A DNA stretch of 64,000 nt from Flavobacteriales bacterium (lineage in GTDB: Bacteria; Bacteroidota; Bacteroidia; Flavobacteriales_D; CAJJDF01). The stretch spans positions 230,657-294,656 of the forward strand of contig JABAYJ010000008.1 in the NCBI GenBank assembly GCA_018609055.1, in the 5' to 3' direction. The notes below the pieces were generated by a model. That model did no database searches and was not told the DNA's origin. It saw nothing but the letters and a program-made list of their open reading frames with translations. Positions 50,384-59,508 of this stretch are shown here, one piece after another (the stretch's first letter is position 1; each line of letters starts with the position of its first letter). Made by a program: the position numbers and the translations under genes.

Positions 50384-51700
50384 ATGAAAACAAAGACATT
50401 ACAAAAAAACAAAGTAAACGTAATCACTTTAGGGTGTTCTAAGAACACTTTTGATTCGGAATTACTAATGGCTCAGTTACACGCCAATAAATTTGATGTG
50501 GAACATGAATCTAATAGTCAGGATCACGAAATTGTGATTGTGAATACTTGTGGGTTTATTGATAACGCCAAGCAAGAATCTATTGATACCATTTTGCAAT
50601 ACGCAAATGCTAAAGACAATGGATTAGTTGATAAATTATACGTTACTGGATGTTTATCAGAAAGGTATAAAGAAAATTTAGAAGAAGAAATTCCTCAAGT
50701 AGATGCATATTTTGGAACTCGTGAGTTACCACAAATGCTTAAGGTATTGAATGCCGATTACAAAAAGGAATTATTAGGAGAAAGGATTTTAACTACTCCT
50801 GCTCACTTTGCTTATTTCAAAATTGCAGAAGGATGCGACAGACCTTGTTCATTTTGTGCAATTCCACTAATGAGAGGAAAACACAAGTCTACTCCTATTG
50901 AACAATTAGTTAAAAACGCAAAAAGTTTAGTAGCTAATGGAGTTAAAGAATTGATGCTTATTGCTCAAGATTTAACTTACTACGGATTAGATTTATACAA
51001 AGAAAGAAAATTAGCCGAATTACTTCGTCAGCTTTCTGATATTGATGGATTGGAATGGATTAGGTTGCACTACGCCTACCCTTCTGGATTCCCATTAGAT
51101 GTACTGGATGTAATGGCAGAAAGAGACAATATTTGTAATTATCTGGATATGCCTTTACAACACGGCTCTACAAAAGTGCTTAAAGACATGCGAAGAGGAA
51201 TTACTCGTGAAAAGACTACCGCTTTGGTAAAAACTATTCGCGAAAAAGTTCCTGGAATTGCAATTAGAACTACATTAATTGCTGGCTACCCTGGCGAAAC
51301 TGAAGAAGACTTTCAGGAAATGGCAGAATGGGTAAAAGAAATGAAATTCGATAGATTGGGAATATTTGAATATTCGCATGAAGAGAATACTCATGCTCAT
51401 AACTCTGATGATGACGTTCCTGCAGAAGTAAAAACTGCAAGAGCCGAAGAAATTATGGATATTCAATCAACTATCTCTTACGAGCACAACCAAGCTAAAA
51501 TTGGAAAAGAGTTTAAAGTATTGTTTGATCGTATTGAAGGAGAACACTTTGTAGGAAGAACAGAATTTGATTCTCCAGAAGTGGATAATGAAGTTTGGGT
51601 TCCTATCTCTGAAGAAAACCATGTTAGAATTGGTGATTACGCTACCGTAAAAATCAATACTGCTGATTACTTTGATTTGTTTGGGAGCATTGTGAAGTAA
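50384..51700 (+). CDS. rimO: ribosomal protein uS12 methylthiotransferase
   Basis: A 438-residue radical-SAM enzyme that adds a methylthio group to an Asp of ribosomal protein uS12. The UPF0004 domain cluster cysteines are C18 (TLGCSKN), C56 (NTCGFID) and C90 (TGCLSERY). The radical-SAM cluster C151, C155, C158 is in CDRPCSFCAIP. The barrel contains LHYAYPSGFP and MPLQHGS, and the C-terminal TRAM domain (FKVLFDRIEGEHFVGRTEFD) binds RNA or protein. It starts at the ATG right after the ftsY stop, part of a translation/secretion cluster with rpmG. Confidence 0.96.
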   Translation: MKTKTLQKNKVNVITLGCSKNTFDSELLMAQLHANKFDVEHESNSQDHEIVIVNTCGFIDNAKQESIDTILQYANAKDNGLVDKLYVTGCLSERYKENLEEEIPQVDAYFGTRELPQMLKVLNADYKKELLGERILTTPAHFAYFKIAEGCDRPCSFCAIPLMRGKHKSTPIEQLVKNAKSLVANGVKELMLIAQDLTYYGLDLYKERKLAELLRQLSDIDGLEWIRLHYAYPSGFPLDVLDVMAERDNICNYLDMPLQHGSTKVLKDMRRGITREKTTALVKTIREKVPGIAIRTTLIAGYPGETEEDFQEMAEWVKEMKFDRLGIFEYSHEENTHAHNSDDDVPAEVKTARAEEIMDIQSTISYEHNQAKIGKEFKVLFDRIEGEHFVGRTEFDSPEVDNEVWVPISEENHVRIGDYATVKINTADYFDLFGSIVK

Positions 51701-51776
51701 ACCTCATAATAATCTAAAAACCATATCCCAATAATAATTCGTAAATTGTAGTATTATCCATTGATACCACTTACAG

Positions 51777-52883
51777 ATGAAACGAATTATTACTCTAGCT
51801 GCTTTATTTATTGGAACACTAAGTTTCGGTCAGTTATCCTATACTTCATCTAACCATGCTTCGGGTAATTATAACCAACAGATGTCATCAGTTACTGTCG
51901 GAATCAATGCATTTGATTTTGATACCACTGGTGCTAATTTTACTTGGGATTATACTTTACTTGGTTTAGATTTAACAGGAAACTTAGGAGCTATTTCTCC
52001 TGCAAGCTCAGGTTACCAAACTCCTTTCGTTACTCAATGTGTGCTTAATGGTGGTGGATTTACTTGTCTTTTTAAATGGAACAACCTTACCAATGTTGGT
52101 TTAGTTGATTTAGATTCATTTCCGGCTGTTGTTGTAACACTATATGATGTAACAACTATGGCTAAATTGGCAAACAACAGGCTAATTGGAAACATTAAAG
52201 GACTTAAAATAAAAGACACTAATAACCTAACTGTTCCTTTAGTTACAGAATATTACGATTCTGATACTATTCTTACATTCCCTTTTACTTACCAGGACTC
52301 TGGTAAATCATATGGCTCATGGGGATTGGATTTAAATAGTGTAGGACAAAACATTATTTACAAAGTTACTTACGACCGTGAATGGACAGTAGAAGGATGG
52401 GGAACACTTATAACGCCTTTTTCTACTCATAGTAGTGTTCTTAAAGTAAAAACTACTTTGGATCAAGTAGACTCACTAAGTTACTTAGGAACAGCTTTTG
52501 GTATTCCAAGAAAAATTGTTGAATACACATGGTATGATGCTGCTTTTGGTTTGCCAGTAATGAAAGCCGAAGGAATAGAAACTTTGGGGTTAACTACTAT
52601 TACTACGGTAAGATATTACGACCAAAGGTTTGCTTCTATTGATGAGAATTACAGTGATATTAAATTTACTGTTTTCCCAAATCCTGCTCAAGAGTTTATT
52701 CAAGTATCTACAACTGAAAACAAACCAACCTCCTATCAACTAATTGATATGCAAGGAAAAGTAGTTGGTTCAAGCTCTTTTACTTCTCAAATAGCTATTG
52801 GTGAACTTACTTCTGGTGTTTACTTTATTCAATTACTTAATGAGAATGGAGTAATTGGGGTTGAGAAGTTTGTGAAGGAGTAA
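51777..52883 (+). CDS. secreted protein with T9SS sorting domain
   Basis: A 368-residue secreted protein. The signal peptide (residues 1-18, LAALFIGTLSFGQ) leads to a ~270-residue beta-rich region of unknown fold. Aromatic and Asp-rich strands recur (FDFDTTGANFTWDYTLLG, VTYDREWTVEGWGTLITP), similar to many uncharacterised Bacteroidota surface proteins. The C-terminal ~75 residues are a type A T9SS sorting domain (FTVFPNPAQEFIQVS to SGVYFIQLLNENGV). It is not closely spaced to rimO (76 bp) and is followed by a degenerate region. Confidence 0.85.
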   Translation: MKRIITLAALFIGTLSFGQLSYTSSNHASGNYNQQMSSVTVGINAFDFDTTGANFTWDYTLLGLDLTGNLGAISPASSGYQTPFVTQCVLNGGGFTCLFKWNNLTNVGLVDLDSFPAVVVTLYDVTTMAKLANNRLIGNIKGLKIKDTNNLTVPLVTEYYDSDTILTFPFTYQDSGKSYGSWGLDLNSVGQNIIYKVTYDREWTVEGWGTLITPFSTHSSVLKVKTTLDQVDSLSYLGTAFGIPRKIVEYTWYDAAFGLPVMKAEGIETLGLTTITTVRYYDQRFASIDENYSDIKFTVFPNPAQEFIQVSTTENKPTSYQLIDMQGKVVGSSSFTSQIAIGELTSGVYFIQLLNENGVIGVEKFVKE

Positions 52884-52886
52884 TTT

Positions 52887-53746
52887 ATGAAATTAACAAA
52901 CTTATATTTTGAAAGGATGTTAATCGAGTCTGAAGACTTTCCTTATAACAGCCAACAAAATTTCGTCAATCTTATTCATGATGACACTTTAGTTTTAGAA
53001 TTTAATGAAAACACGCTTTAGATTTTCACTTTAGATAATAAAACTATAGAATATTGTTTGAAAATATTAATAATTGGAAAATCTAATATATTTAATTTTA
53101 ATAAAAAGCATAACAATCATGTTATTAATGAAGAGTCTCTATAAATAATGTATTTGTTACAGAAGATGGAAGTATCGTATTTACAGCAGAGGACTATTAC
53201 AATTTTATGGTTGAATCGTCTCAATTTTCTTCTACAGAACAATGGATTTTTGGAAATGTTATTTGTGGTAAATTAAATTCAGGAGGAGAACTAAAATGGA
53301 TCAATATTGCTAAAAAAACTCAAATTGCTTCTAAAACTAGACCAAAAGTTGCTTTGGGTACTGGAGGTGGTGGAGGTCTTTCAGTAGGAGCTTCATTTAC
53401 TATTGGAAGTAAACTAACAGCTGAATGTAGTAACTACTCTTACCTTGCTGGAATAGCTAATAATACATTGGTTCTTATTTATAATGATCACATCAAATTA
53501 TCGGATAGAGATGCTGAAACCGGAAAGTCTAAAGCACTAAGAGACCCAAAAAAGAGTTTAGTATATAAATATACTTTTGACTTAGAAACTGGGGAATCAA
53601 AAAGAACAGCTTTAATAAAAGAGAGTAATCAAGGAGGAACCTATTTAGCTCCTAAAGTGTTTTTTAGAAATGATGATAATAGTATAATTGTTTGGGGTAG
53701 GTACAAGAAAACACAAAAATTTGGACACCTTATATTTTCTAATTAG
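52887..53746 (+). pseudogene. degenerate gene: C-terminal propeller-like fragment with damaged upstream part
   Basis: From 53132 to the TAA at 53744-53746 the frame is open, but no start with a signal peptide exists before the first Met (53207). The readable part (NVFVTEDGSIVFTAEDYYNF, EQWIFGNVICGKLNSGGELK, VIVWGRYKK-like end) looks like the end of a larger repeat protein. Upstream, 52887-53144 in another frame gives MKLTNLYFERMLIESEDFPY, a TAG at 53019-53021, and further coding-like sequence ending TAA at 53142-53144. One stop and one frameshift would join the two parts. The linking of both parts into one gene is inference. A strong terminator follows. Confidence 0.55.
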
Positions 53747-53789
53747 TGTAACTAATAAATAAGTTATTGAATAATAATTTATAGGTAAT

Positions 53790-53829
53790 AAAAAAGCTTC
53801 TTTTGAAAATTCAAAAGAAGCTTTTTTGT
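53790..53829. terminator. bidirectional Rho-independent terminator
   Basis: An 18-bp perfect stem (53790-53807 with 53810-53827) with A-rich and T-rich ends surrounds a 2-nt loop; the core is GCTTCTTTTGAA. It lies between convergent genes and can stop transcription from both sides. The remaining gap to 53979 shows no coding sequence I can support. Confidence 0.93.
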
Positions 53830-53979
53830 TTTAATTATATTAGACTGAATCGAATGCCGACTTCAATTAGACTAGGATGTTTGAACCTATCTTAGCAAAG
53901 TGAGTAATTAAAGTTTCATTTCAATGACAGAAAACAAACTATTATATTCACAAGAACTCTTAGCTCTTGTTCAATTTAA

Positions 53980-55248
53980 TCAAGTCTTTCTCTTCTTTTT
54001 CTTTGCCGCAGGAAACAAAATATTATTCAAAATCAACCTGTAGCCAGGTGAATTTGGATGTAGGTTTAAATCTGTTGGTGGATCCCCTACTCTATGTTGG
54101 TAATCCTCTGGATCATGTCCTCCATAAAAAGTCCATCTTCCTTCACCAAGTTCCCCACTCATATAACGAACAGTTCCCATTGCTTTGGTTTCTCCCATTA
54201 TAGTTACACTAGATTTTATATATTCTTTCTTAAAATCAGTTGTTTGCCCCATAAATCCTTGTACTACAGAAGTATGGTTTTGACATAACATAGTTGGAAC
54301 GATATCCCATTTAGCAGAAAACTCAAACAAATTAAAAATATCTTGGTTCTGTGGAACTCTTTGTTTAAATCTCATACTTGTTCCATCTATAGATGAAAAC
54401 TCATATTGCAATGGATTTGTCACCAATTTAAAATCTTTGAAAGCGAGTGTTTGAGAGAAATCAAGTTTCGATTGTGCTTGCCTATCAGCAGCATCACCAT
54501 CAAACATAGAGGCACAAATATCAGTATTGTGAGCTGCTAAAGAAATGTCATAAGAGTCTGTTCCCGAACACATTGTAAATAAAAAACCTCCTCCTGCTAC
54601 AAATTCTTTAATTCTTGTAGAAACACCAAGCTTTAACTCAGATACTTTATTAAATCCTAAACTAGTTGCACTTGCTTCTGCATCTCTTTGTTGTTTTTGG
54701 TACCAAGCCGCATTCTTGTAGGCTGCATAAAATTTCCCATATTGACCAGTAAAATCTTCATGGTGTAAGTGCAACCAATCGTATTTTGGCAATACCATAT
54801 TAATTATAGCCGAATCATAAATCTTATCATAAGGAATCTCAGCATACTCTAGAACCATTGTTACAGCATCATCCCAAGGCATTTTTCCTGTAGGAGTGTA
54901 AACGGCAATTTTGGGAGCTGTTTCTAACTTTACTACTTCTTGATTTACCTCTGGATCGATAATTGCATTTTTGATTGAACTTGCTTGTACATCTGCAATT
55001 AGTTCATAAGAAACTCCTCTAATTACACATTCCTTTTCAATGTCTTTATAGTATTTTATTAAAAAGCTTCCTCCTCTATAATTTAACAACCATTCTAGCT
55101 CAATGTCATTTTGCAATACCCAAAAAGCTATTCCGTAGGCTTTTAAATGATTAGTCTGTTTCCCTTCATCCATTGGAATTAATAGGTAAGACGAATAACC
55201 AACTTTAATAAATAAACTTAGGACAAGAAGTAAAACAATTTTTTTCAT
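53980..55248 (-). CDS. exported protein commonly annotated asparagine synthetase B (function unclear)
   Basis: A 422-residue protein with a signal peptide (IVLLLVLSLFIKVGYS). Flavobacterial homologs are often labelled asparagine synthetase B, but the ATP-pyrophosphatase motif (SGGxDS) and the N-terminal Cys of that enzyme are absent and the protein is exported. Conserved segments are SYLLIPMDEGKQTNHLKAYG, a TPTGKMPWDDAVTMVLEYAE part, DWLHLHHEDFTGQYGKFYAA, the loop GGGFLFTMCSGTDSYDISLA, and WTFYGGHDPEDYQHRVGDPP. The GGG-F-x-x-CSGTD loop and His residues suggest a hydrolase-like or glutaminase-like fold. Start at ATG 55248 opens the signal peptide; a TTG at 55263 is less likely. Confidence 0.8.
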   Translation of the reverse strand: MKKIVLLLVLSLFIKVGYSSYLLIPMDEGKQTNHLKAYGIAFWVLQNDIELEWLLNYRGGSFLIKYYKDIEKECVIRGVSYELIADVQASSIKNAIIDPEVNQEVVKLETAPKIAVYTPTGKMPWDDAVTMVLEYAEIPYDKIYDSAIINMVLPKYDWLHLHHEDFTGQYGKFYAAYKNAAWYQKQQRDAEASATSLGFNKVSELKLGVSTRIKEFVAGGGFLFTMCSGTDSYDISLAAHNTDICASMFDGDAADRQAQSKLDFSQTLAFKDFKLVTNPLQYEFSSIDGTSMRFKQRVPQNQDIFNLFEFSAKWDIVPTMLCQNHTSVVQGFMGQTTDFKKEYIKSSVTIMGETKAMGTVRYMSGELGEGRWTFYGGHDPEDYQHRVGDPPTDLNLHPNSPGYRLILNNILFPAAKKKKRKT

Positions 55249-55323
55249 GAAAATATTTAACAATTTTAAGACTTAAAGATAATCAATAATTGTTCGTTTT
55301 GTAAACGAGATAATTAGTGAATA

Positions 55324-56880
55324 TTAAAACGGGCTGTCATCATCCACATCTGATGCAAAATCATCATCATCAGAATCATCCCAACCTTTACTTTGCATGG
55401 TCATTGTTCCCCCAGCACTAGAATCAAACTCATCATTTGGTGTTATTGTACCGCCACCATCATCAAAAGAATCTAGGTTTTCGAACTTAGCAAACTGACC
55501 AACAAACCTAAGTTTAACAGTTTCAAGTGAACCGTTTCTGTGTTTTGCAATGATAAACTCCCCTATTCCTTCAAGCGAATCACCAGTAATTTCATCAGTA
55601 GTTAATCCGTAATATTCTGGACGGTAAATAAATGATACGATATCTGCATCTTGCTCAATTGCTCCCGATTCTCTCAAATCCGATAGCATTGGCTTTTTAT
55701 CTCCACCTCTAGTTTCTACTGAACGACTTAATTGCGATAGTGCAATAATTGGCACTTCCAATTCCTTAGCAACCGTTTTTATAGAACGAGAAATAAAACT
55801 AATTTCCTGCTCACGATTTCCTTTTCCTTCACCTCCACCAGTCATCAACTGCAAATAATCAATTACAATTAACTTGATGTCATGCTGGGCTTTAAGCCTT
55901 CTACATTTTGCTCTAAATTCAAATACCGAAAGAGCTGGAGTATCATCAATAAAAAAAGGAGCTTCCGATAGTTTACCAATTCTAGCATGTAACTGCTGAA
56001 ATTCGTGTGGCTCTAAATTTCCTTTTCTTAATTTTTCTGCAGGAATTTCTGTTTCTCCAGAAATCAAACGATTTACCAATTGTACCGAACTCATCTCCAA
56101 AGAAAATATCGCTACAGCTTGGTTAAACTGAACAGCTGCATTACGAGCCATTGATACAACAAAGGCTGTTTTTCCCATCCCTGGACGAGCAGCAATTACA
56201 ATCATATCTGATTTTTGCCAACCCGAAGTAACTCTATCCAATGCAGTAAATCCAGTAGGAACTCCACTTACTCCATCTTCGTGATCTTGCGCATTTTCAA
56301 TTTCTTCAATTGCATGTTGCATCACTTTGTCAATCTTCTCGTAACTCTTACTTAAGTTTCCTTCAGCTACCTGAAATAAGCTACTCTCAGCTTTATCTAA
56401 TAAATCAAATACATCAGTAGTTTCATCATAAGCCGATTTAATCGTATCAGATGAAATTCGAATTAATTCTCTTTGTATAAATTTTTGTGCAATAATCCTT
56501 GCATGGTGCTCTACATTGGCTGCAGATGCAATTCTATTGGTAAGTTGAGAGATATAATATGCTCCTCCAACATACTCCAATTCTCCTCTATTTCTTAGTT
56601 CTTGAGTTACCGTAAGTATATCAATTGGTTGACTATTACCAAACAAAGAGTGAATAGTATCGTATATTTTTTGGTGCTGATCTTTGTAAAAACTCTCTGG
56701 GCTTAATACATCAATAACATCATTTACTGCATTTTTTTCGAGCATCAAAGCTCCCAAAACTGCTTCTTCAAAGTCTACAGCTTGCGGAGGTATTCTACCT
56801 GAGTCCTGAAAAAATGGGGATGCCTTTTTCTTAGTTGCCATTCTTGTGACCGGATCGTTATTAGGTAAATTGTTACTCAT
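55324..56880 (-). CDS. dnaB: replicative DNA helicase DnaB
   Basis: A 518-residue hexameric helicase that unwinds DNA at the fork. The N-terminal domain (about 30-135, IPPQAVDFEEAVLGALMLEK) binds primase, a linker follows, and the RecA-like domain has Walker A ARPGMGKTAF (231-240), IFSLEMSS, Walker B LIVIDYLQLM and LSQLSRSVETRGGDKKPMLS with DLRESGAIEQDAD. The C-terminus ends in an acidic tail (DDSDDDDFASDVDDDSPF). A short Lys-rich N-terminal extension precedes the conserved domain. Start at the ATG at 56880; a TTG one codon earlier is possible. A -7 promoter box is at 56963-56970. Confidence 0.97.
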   Translation of the reverse strand: MSNNLPNNDPVTRMATKKKASPFFQDSGRIPPQAVDFEEAVLGALMLEKNAVNDVIDVLSPESFYKDQHQKIYDTIHSLFGNSQPIDILTVTQELRNRGELEYVGGAYYISQLTNRIASAANVEHHARIIAQKFIQRELIRISSDTIKSAYDETTDVFDLLDKAESSLFQVAEGNLSKSYEKIDKVMQHAIEEIENAQDHEDGVSGVPTGFTALDRVTSGWQKSDMIVIAARPGMGKTAFVVSMARNAAVQFNQAVAIFSLEMSSVQLVNRLISGETEIPAEKLRKGNLEPHEFQQLHARIGKLSEAPFFIDDTPALSVFEFRAKCRRLKAQHDIKLIVIDYLQLMTGGGEGKGNREQEISFISRSIKTVAKELEVPIIALSQLSRSVETRGGDKKPMLSDLRESGAIEQDADIVSFIYRPEYYGLTTDEITGDSLEGIGEFIIAKHRNGSLETVKLRFVGQFAKFENLDSFDDGGGTITPNDEFDSSAGGTMTMQSKGWDDSDDDDFASDVDDDSPF

Positions 56881-56962
56881 CAATAATTTAGTTAAATATG
56901 TAAGTGTAATATACGTCTATTAAACGTAAATATTCTTTATTTCTTTCCTCCAAAAAGGATAA

Positions 56963-56970
56963 CAAATATA
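56963..56970 (-). promoter_or_regulatory. -7 promoter element for dnaB
   Basis: CAAATATA on the plus strand reads TATATTTG on the minus strand, an exact TAnnTTTG. The predicted start near 56957 gives a ~77-nt leader before the ATG at 56880. No TTG is found at the usual -33 distance. Confidence 0.45.
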
Positions 56971-57077
56971 GCTCGATTAGTTCGGTTTTTTACCACTTGT
57001 AAAGTAAAAAAGTTACTAAAAAACTTTATTAACAATTGTTGGTAACCCTGCTATTATTATGCTTGCAAAATAATATC

Positions 57078-57093
57078 TTTAGACAAGTCTAAA
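57078..57093. promoter_or_regulatory. palindromic operator for the DtxR/MntR-family regulator
   Basis: TTTAGACAAGTCTAAA is a perfect 7-bp inverted repeat with a 2-bp centre. Size and TTTAG..CTAAA ends resemble DtxR/MntR-type operators. It lies 9-24 bp upstream of the -7 box at 57102-57109, over the -33 region of the regulator's own gene, so metal-loaded repressor would block transcription of the operon. Confidence 0.78.
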
Positions 57094-57101
57094 AATATAT
57101 T

Positions 57102-57109
57102 TATATTTG
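57102..57109 (+). promoter_or_regulatory. -7 promoter element for the metal-homeostasis operon (leaderless?)
   Basis: TATATTTG is an exact TAnnTTTG. Only 4 bp separate it from the ATG at 57114, so transcription would start at or next to the start codon, giving a leaderless mRNA. The -33 region is occupied by the palindromic operator. Confidence 0.62.
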
Positions 57110-57113
57110 CATA

Positions 57114-57779
57114 ATGAGCTACACTAAAACAGAAGAAAATTACCTAAAAGCCATTTATGGTATAGAGAGTAAGTTTGGCGAATCGGTTTCAACAAATATG
57201 TTGGCTAACAAACTGGAAACCAAAGCTTCTTCGGTAACTGACATGGTTAAGAAATTAGCTAAAAAAGAACTTATCACTTACGAAAAATACCAAGGTGTTT
57301 CGCTTACTGAGTGCGGGAAAGACATTGCCATTAATATTATTCGTAATCACAGAATATGGGAAGTTTTCTTAGTAGAAAAACTAAAATACAAGTGGGATGA
57401 AGTTCACGAGATTGCTGAGCAACTGGAACATATCAAATCAGAAGAGTTGGTTGATAGGTTAGATGATTTCTTAGAACACCCTTCATTTGATCCTCATGGA
57501 GATCCAATTCCTGATAAAAAAGGAAACATCCCTACCCGTAAAGAAGCCATTCAATTAAATGAATTGGCAATTGGTGAAGAAGGAATTATAGTAGGAGTAA
57601 AAAACACGAACAATGAGTTTCTTCAATACTTGGAAGAAATGAACTTGACTTTAGGTAAAAAAATAAAAGTAGAAAAGGAGTTTGATTTTGATAAATCGAA
57701 GATTATAAAAATTGAAAAAGAATCGGTAACTATCTCTAAAGAAGTTAGTTCCAATTTAATTATTGAAAAAAGCCAATAA
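57114..57779 (+). CDS. metal-dependent transcriptional regulator, DtxR/MntR family
   Basis: A 221-residue repressor. The winged-helix DNA-binding domain occupies residues 1-70 (YTKTEENYLKAIYGIESKFG, then ASSVTDMVKKLAKKELITYE). The metal-sensing dimerisation domain (about 70-140) has the family sequence NHRIWEVFLVEKL, DEVHEIAEQLEHI and FDPHGDPIP, containing the His and Glu metal ligands. A C-terminal FeoA/SH3-like domain follows (about 150-218). It likely senses Mn(II) or Fe(II) and represses itself and the downstream ZIP gene through the palindrome at 57078-57093. The conserved domain begins at residue 3, so the ATG at 57114 is the true start. Confidence 0.93.
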   Translation: MSYTKTEENYLKAIYGIESKFGESVSTNMLANKLETKASSVTDMVKKLAKKELITYEKYQGVSLTECGKDIAINIIRNHRIWEVFLVEKLKYKWDEVHEIAEQLEHIKSEELVDRLDDFLEHPSFDPHGDPIPDKKGNIPTRKEAIQLNELAIGEEGIIVGVKNTNNEFLQYLEEMNLTLGKKIKVEKEFDFDKSKIIKIEKESVTISKEVSSNLIIEKSQ

Positions 57780-57802
57780 CTGGCAATTAAAAAACTATCA
57801 AT

Positions 57803-58651
57803 ATGAAAGAAATAATACAATGGTTTGAATCAGTAGATCCAGTGATGGCAGCATTTGCAGCAACAAGTTTTACATGGTTTGCCACTGCAGCAGGAGCTTC
57901 CTTGGTGTTCTTTTTTAAATCACTGAACAGAGCAGTATTGGATATTGCCTTAGGATTTACTGGAGGAGTTATGGTAGCAGCAAGTGTTTGGAGTTTAATA
58001 ATGCCTGCACTAGAAATGAGTGAAGGAACAGGGTTTGATAAAGTTGGGCCAACTGTTATTGGATTCTTATTAGGAGCGCTATTTATTTTTGCTTTAGATA
58101 AATTGATACCTCACATTCATCTTAACTACGAAAAAGTATCTGAGGCTGAAGGACCAAAAACTAAAATGAACAAAACATTATTACTTGTAATGGCAATTAC
58201 ACTTCATAATATTCCTGAAGGATTAGCTGTGGGTGTTTTGTTTGGAGGAGTTGCAAGTGGAGTTGAAGGAGCTACTATTGGAGGTGCAGTTGCTTTAGCT
58301 TTAGCCATGGCAATTCAAAACTTCCCAGAAGGATTTGCAGTATCTATGCCACTTAGAAGACAAGGAATGAAAAGAGGAAAGAGTTTTTGGTACGGACAAT
58401 TATCTGCCATTGTAGAACCAATTTTTGGAGTTTTGGGAGCAGTAGCCGTTTTAACTTTTACTCCACTCCTGCCCTATGCACTAGCATTTGCAGCAGGCGC
58501 AATGATTTTTGTAGTGGTTGAAGAAGTAATACCAGAAACCCAAAGAGATAAATATACCGATCATGCCACTCTTGGTTTTATTGGAGGTTTCCTTGTAATG
58601 ATGGTACTTGATGTAGTGCTAGAAGATGTATTCGCTCAATTAGTAGTTTAA
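57803..58651 (+). CDS. ZIP family metal transporter
   Basis: A 282-residue membrane transporter with eight predicted helices. The metal path is formed by helices IV and V: ITLHNIPEGLAVGVLFGG (HNxPEG) and AMAIQNFPEGFAVSMPL (QNxPEG), with Glu in FVVVEEVIPE. The ligand spacing matches the ZupT/GufA subgroup, which moves zinc, iron or manganese into the cytoplasm. It is 23 bp downstream of the DtxR/MntR gene and 10 bp before the outer-membrane gene, so its expression is probably metal-controlled. The large loop after helix III contains HIHLNYEKVSE, a possible metal-binding site. Confidence 0.93.
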   Translation: MKEIIQWFESVDPVMAAFAATSFTWFATAAGASLVFFFKSLNRAVLDIALGFTGGVMVAASVWSLIMPALEMSEGTGFDKVGPTVIGFLLGALFIFALDKLIPHIHLNYEKVSEAEGPKTKMNKTLLLVMAITLHNIPEGLAVGVLFGGVASGVEGATIGGAVALALAMAIQNFPEGFAVSMPLRRQGMKRGKSFWYGQLSAIVEPIFGVLGAVAVLTFTPLLPYALAFAAGAMIFVVVEEVIPETQRDKYTDHATLGFIGGFLVMMVLDVVLEDVFAQLVV

Positions 58652-58661
58652 AAAAATAACA

Positions 58662-59399
58662 ATGAAAAATTTAACAATCTTATTTATCCTGTTTTCGTCT
58701 ATCTCATTTAGTCAACAAATTGATACGGACAGACCAGATCAAACAGAAAGTTCTTCGATTATTCCTCACAAAAGCTTTCAGATTGAAAGTGGTTTTTTAA
58801 TCGAATTTGATGAAATGAATACTTCGTATGGAACAACTTCAAATACTTTACCTACAACATTATTTAGATATGGATTATTTGATTGGTTAGAATTAAGATT
58901 AGTGACTGAATACTCTTGGACAAAATCTGGGAACTTCAGGTTACAAGGAATGAATGATTTACAGTTAGGAGCTAAAATCCAGCTTTTAAAAAAAGAGAAT
59001 GTAAATACAGAAATTGCATTTATGTCGCACGTAATTGTGCCTTCTGGAACAAGAAATTATTCAGCTAGATATGGAACAATTAATCGTTTTTTAATTTCTC
59101 ATCAATTAAACGAAAATGTGAATTTGGGTTATAACCTAGGTTGGGATTATTATGGTACTGGAAATGGAAACTTTACCTATACAGTTGCATTAGGAACATC
59201 TGTTGGTGATCGATTTGGATTTTTTATTGAACCTTTTGGAGAAATACTTGAATTTGAAGAACTTGTAGCTAGTTTTGATGCAGGTGTCACTTATTTAATC
59301 ACTGATAAATTACAAGCCGATTTCTATTTTGGAACAGGACTTAACCACAAGAATAATTTCATGGGAGGTGGTTTAAGTTGGTTGATTTTAAATAAATAA
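58662..59399 (+). CDS. outer-membrane beta-barrel protein (phenol-degradation MetA-like family)
   Basis: A 245-residue exported barrel. The signal peptide (LFILFSSISFSQ) precedes the family motif QIDTDRPDQTESSSIIPHKS and then FQIESGFLIEFDEM, followed by alternating strands to the C-terminal aromatic end (GLNHKNNFMGGGLSWLILN). Such proteins are annotated as transporters or MetA-pathway outer-membrane proteins, with unproven function. Position 10 bp after the ZIP gene suggests that it may pass metal through the outer membrane (inference). Confidence 0.82.
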   Translation: MKNLTILFILFSSISFSQQIDTDRPDQTESSSIIPHKSFQIESGFLIEFDEMNTSYGTTSNTLPTTLFRYGLFDWLELRLVTEYSWTKSGNFRLQGMNDLQLGAKIQLLKKENVNTEIAFMSHVIVPSGTRNYSARYGTINRFLISHQLNENVNLGYNLGWDYYGTGNGNFTYTVALGTSVGDRFGFFIEPFGEILEFEELVASFDAGVTYLITDKLQADFYFGTGLNHKNNFMGGGLSWLILNK

Positions 59400-59474
59400 T
59401 CTATTAAAAAACAAGACCTAATAACTTGTTTAAAACTTCCCTCCACCTAAATAGGTAAACTAGTACCTACTTGG

Positions 59475-59482
59475 TAATTTTG
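59475..59482 (+). promoter_or_regulatory. -7 promoter element for the transaldolase gene
   Basis: TAATTTTG fits TAnnTTTG. Predicted start near 59488, 21 nt before the ATG at 59509. The region just upstream has an imperfect hairpin (AAACAAG/CTTGTTT, 59409-59431) without a T-run, possibly a weak terminator of the metal operon. Confidence 0.5.
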
Positions 59483-59508
59483 AGAAACAATAAATTACCA
59501 AACAAGCT

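Noticed and set aside
53791..53827. Long inverted repeat considered as a mobile-element end
   Set aside because: The sequence lies exactly between convergent gene ends with A/T tails, the normal form of a bidirectional terminator.
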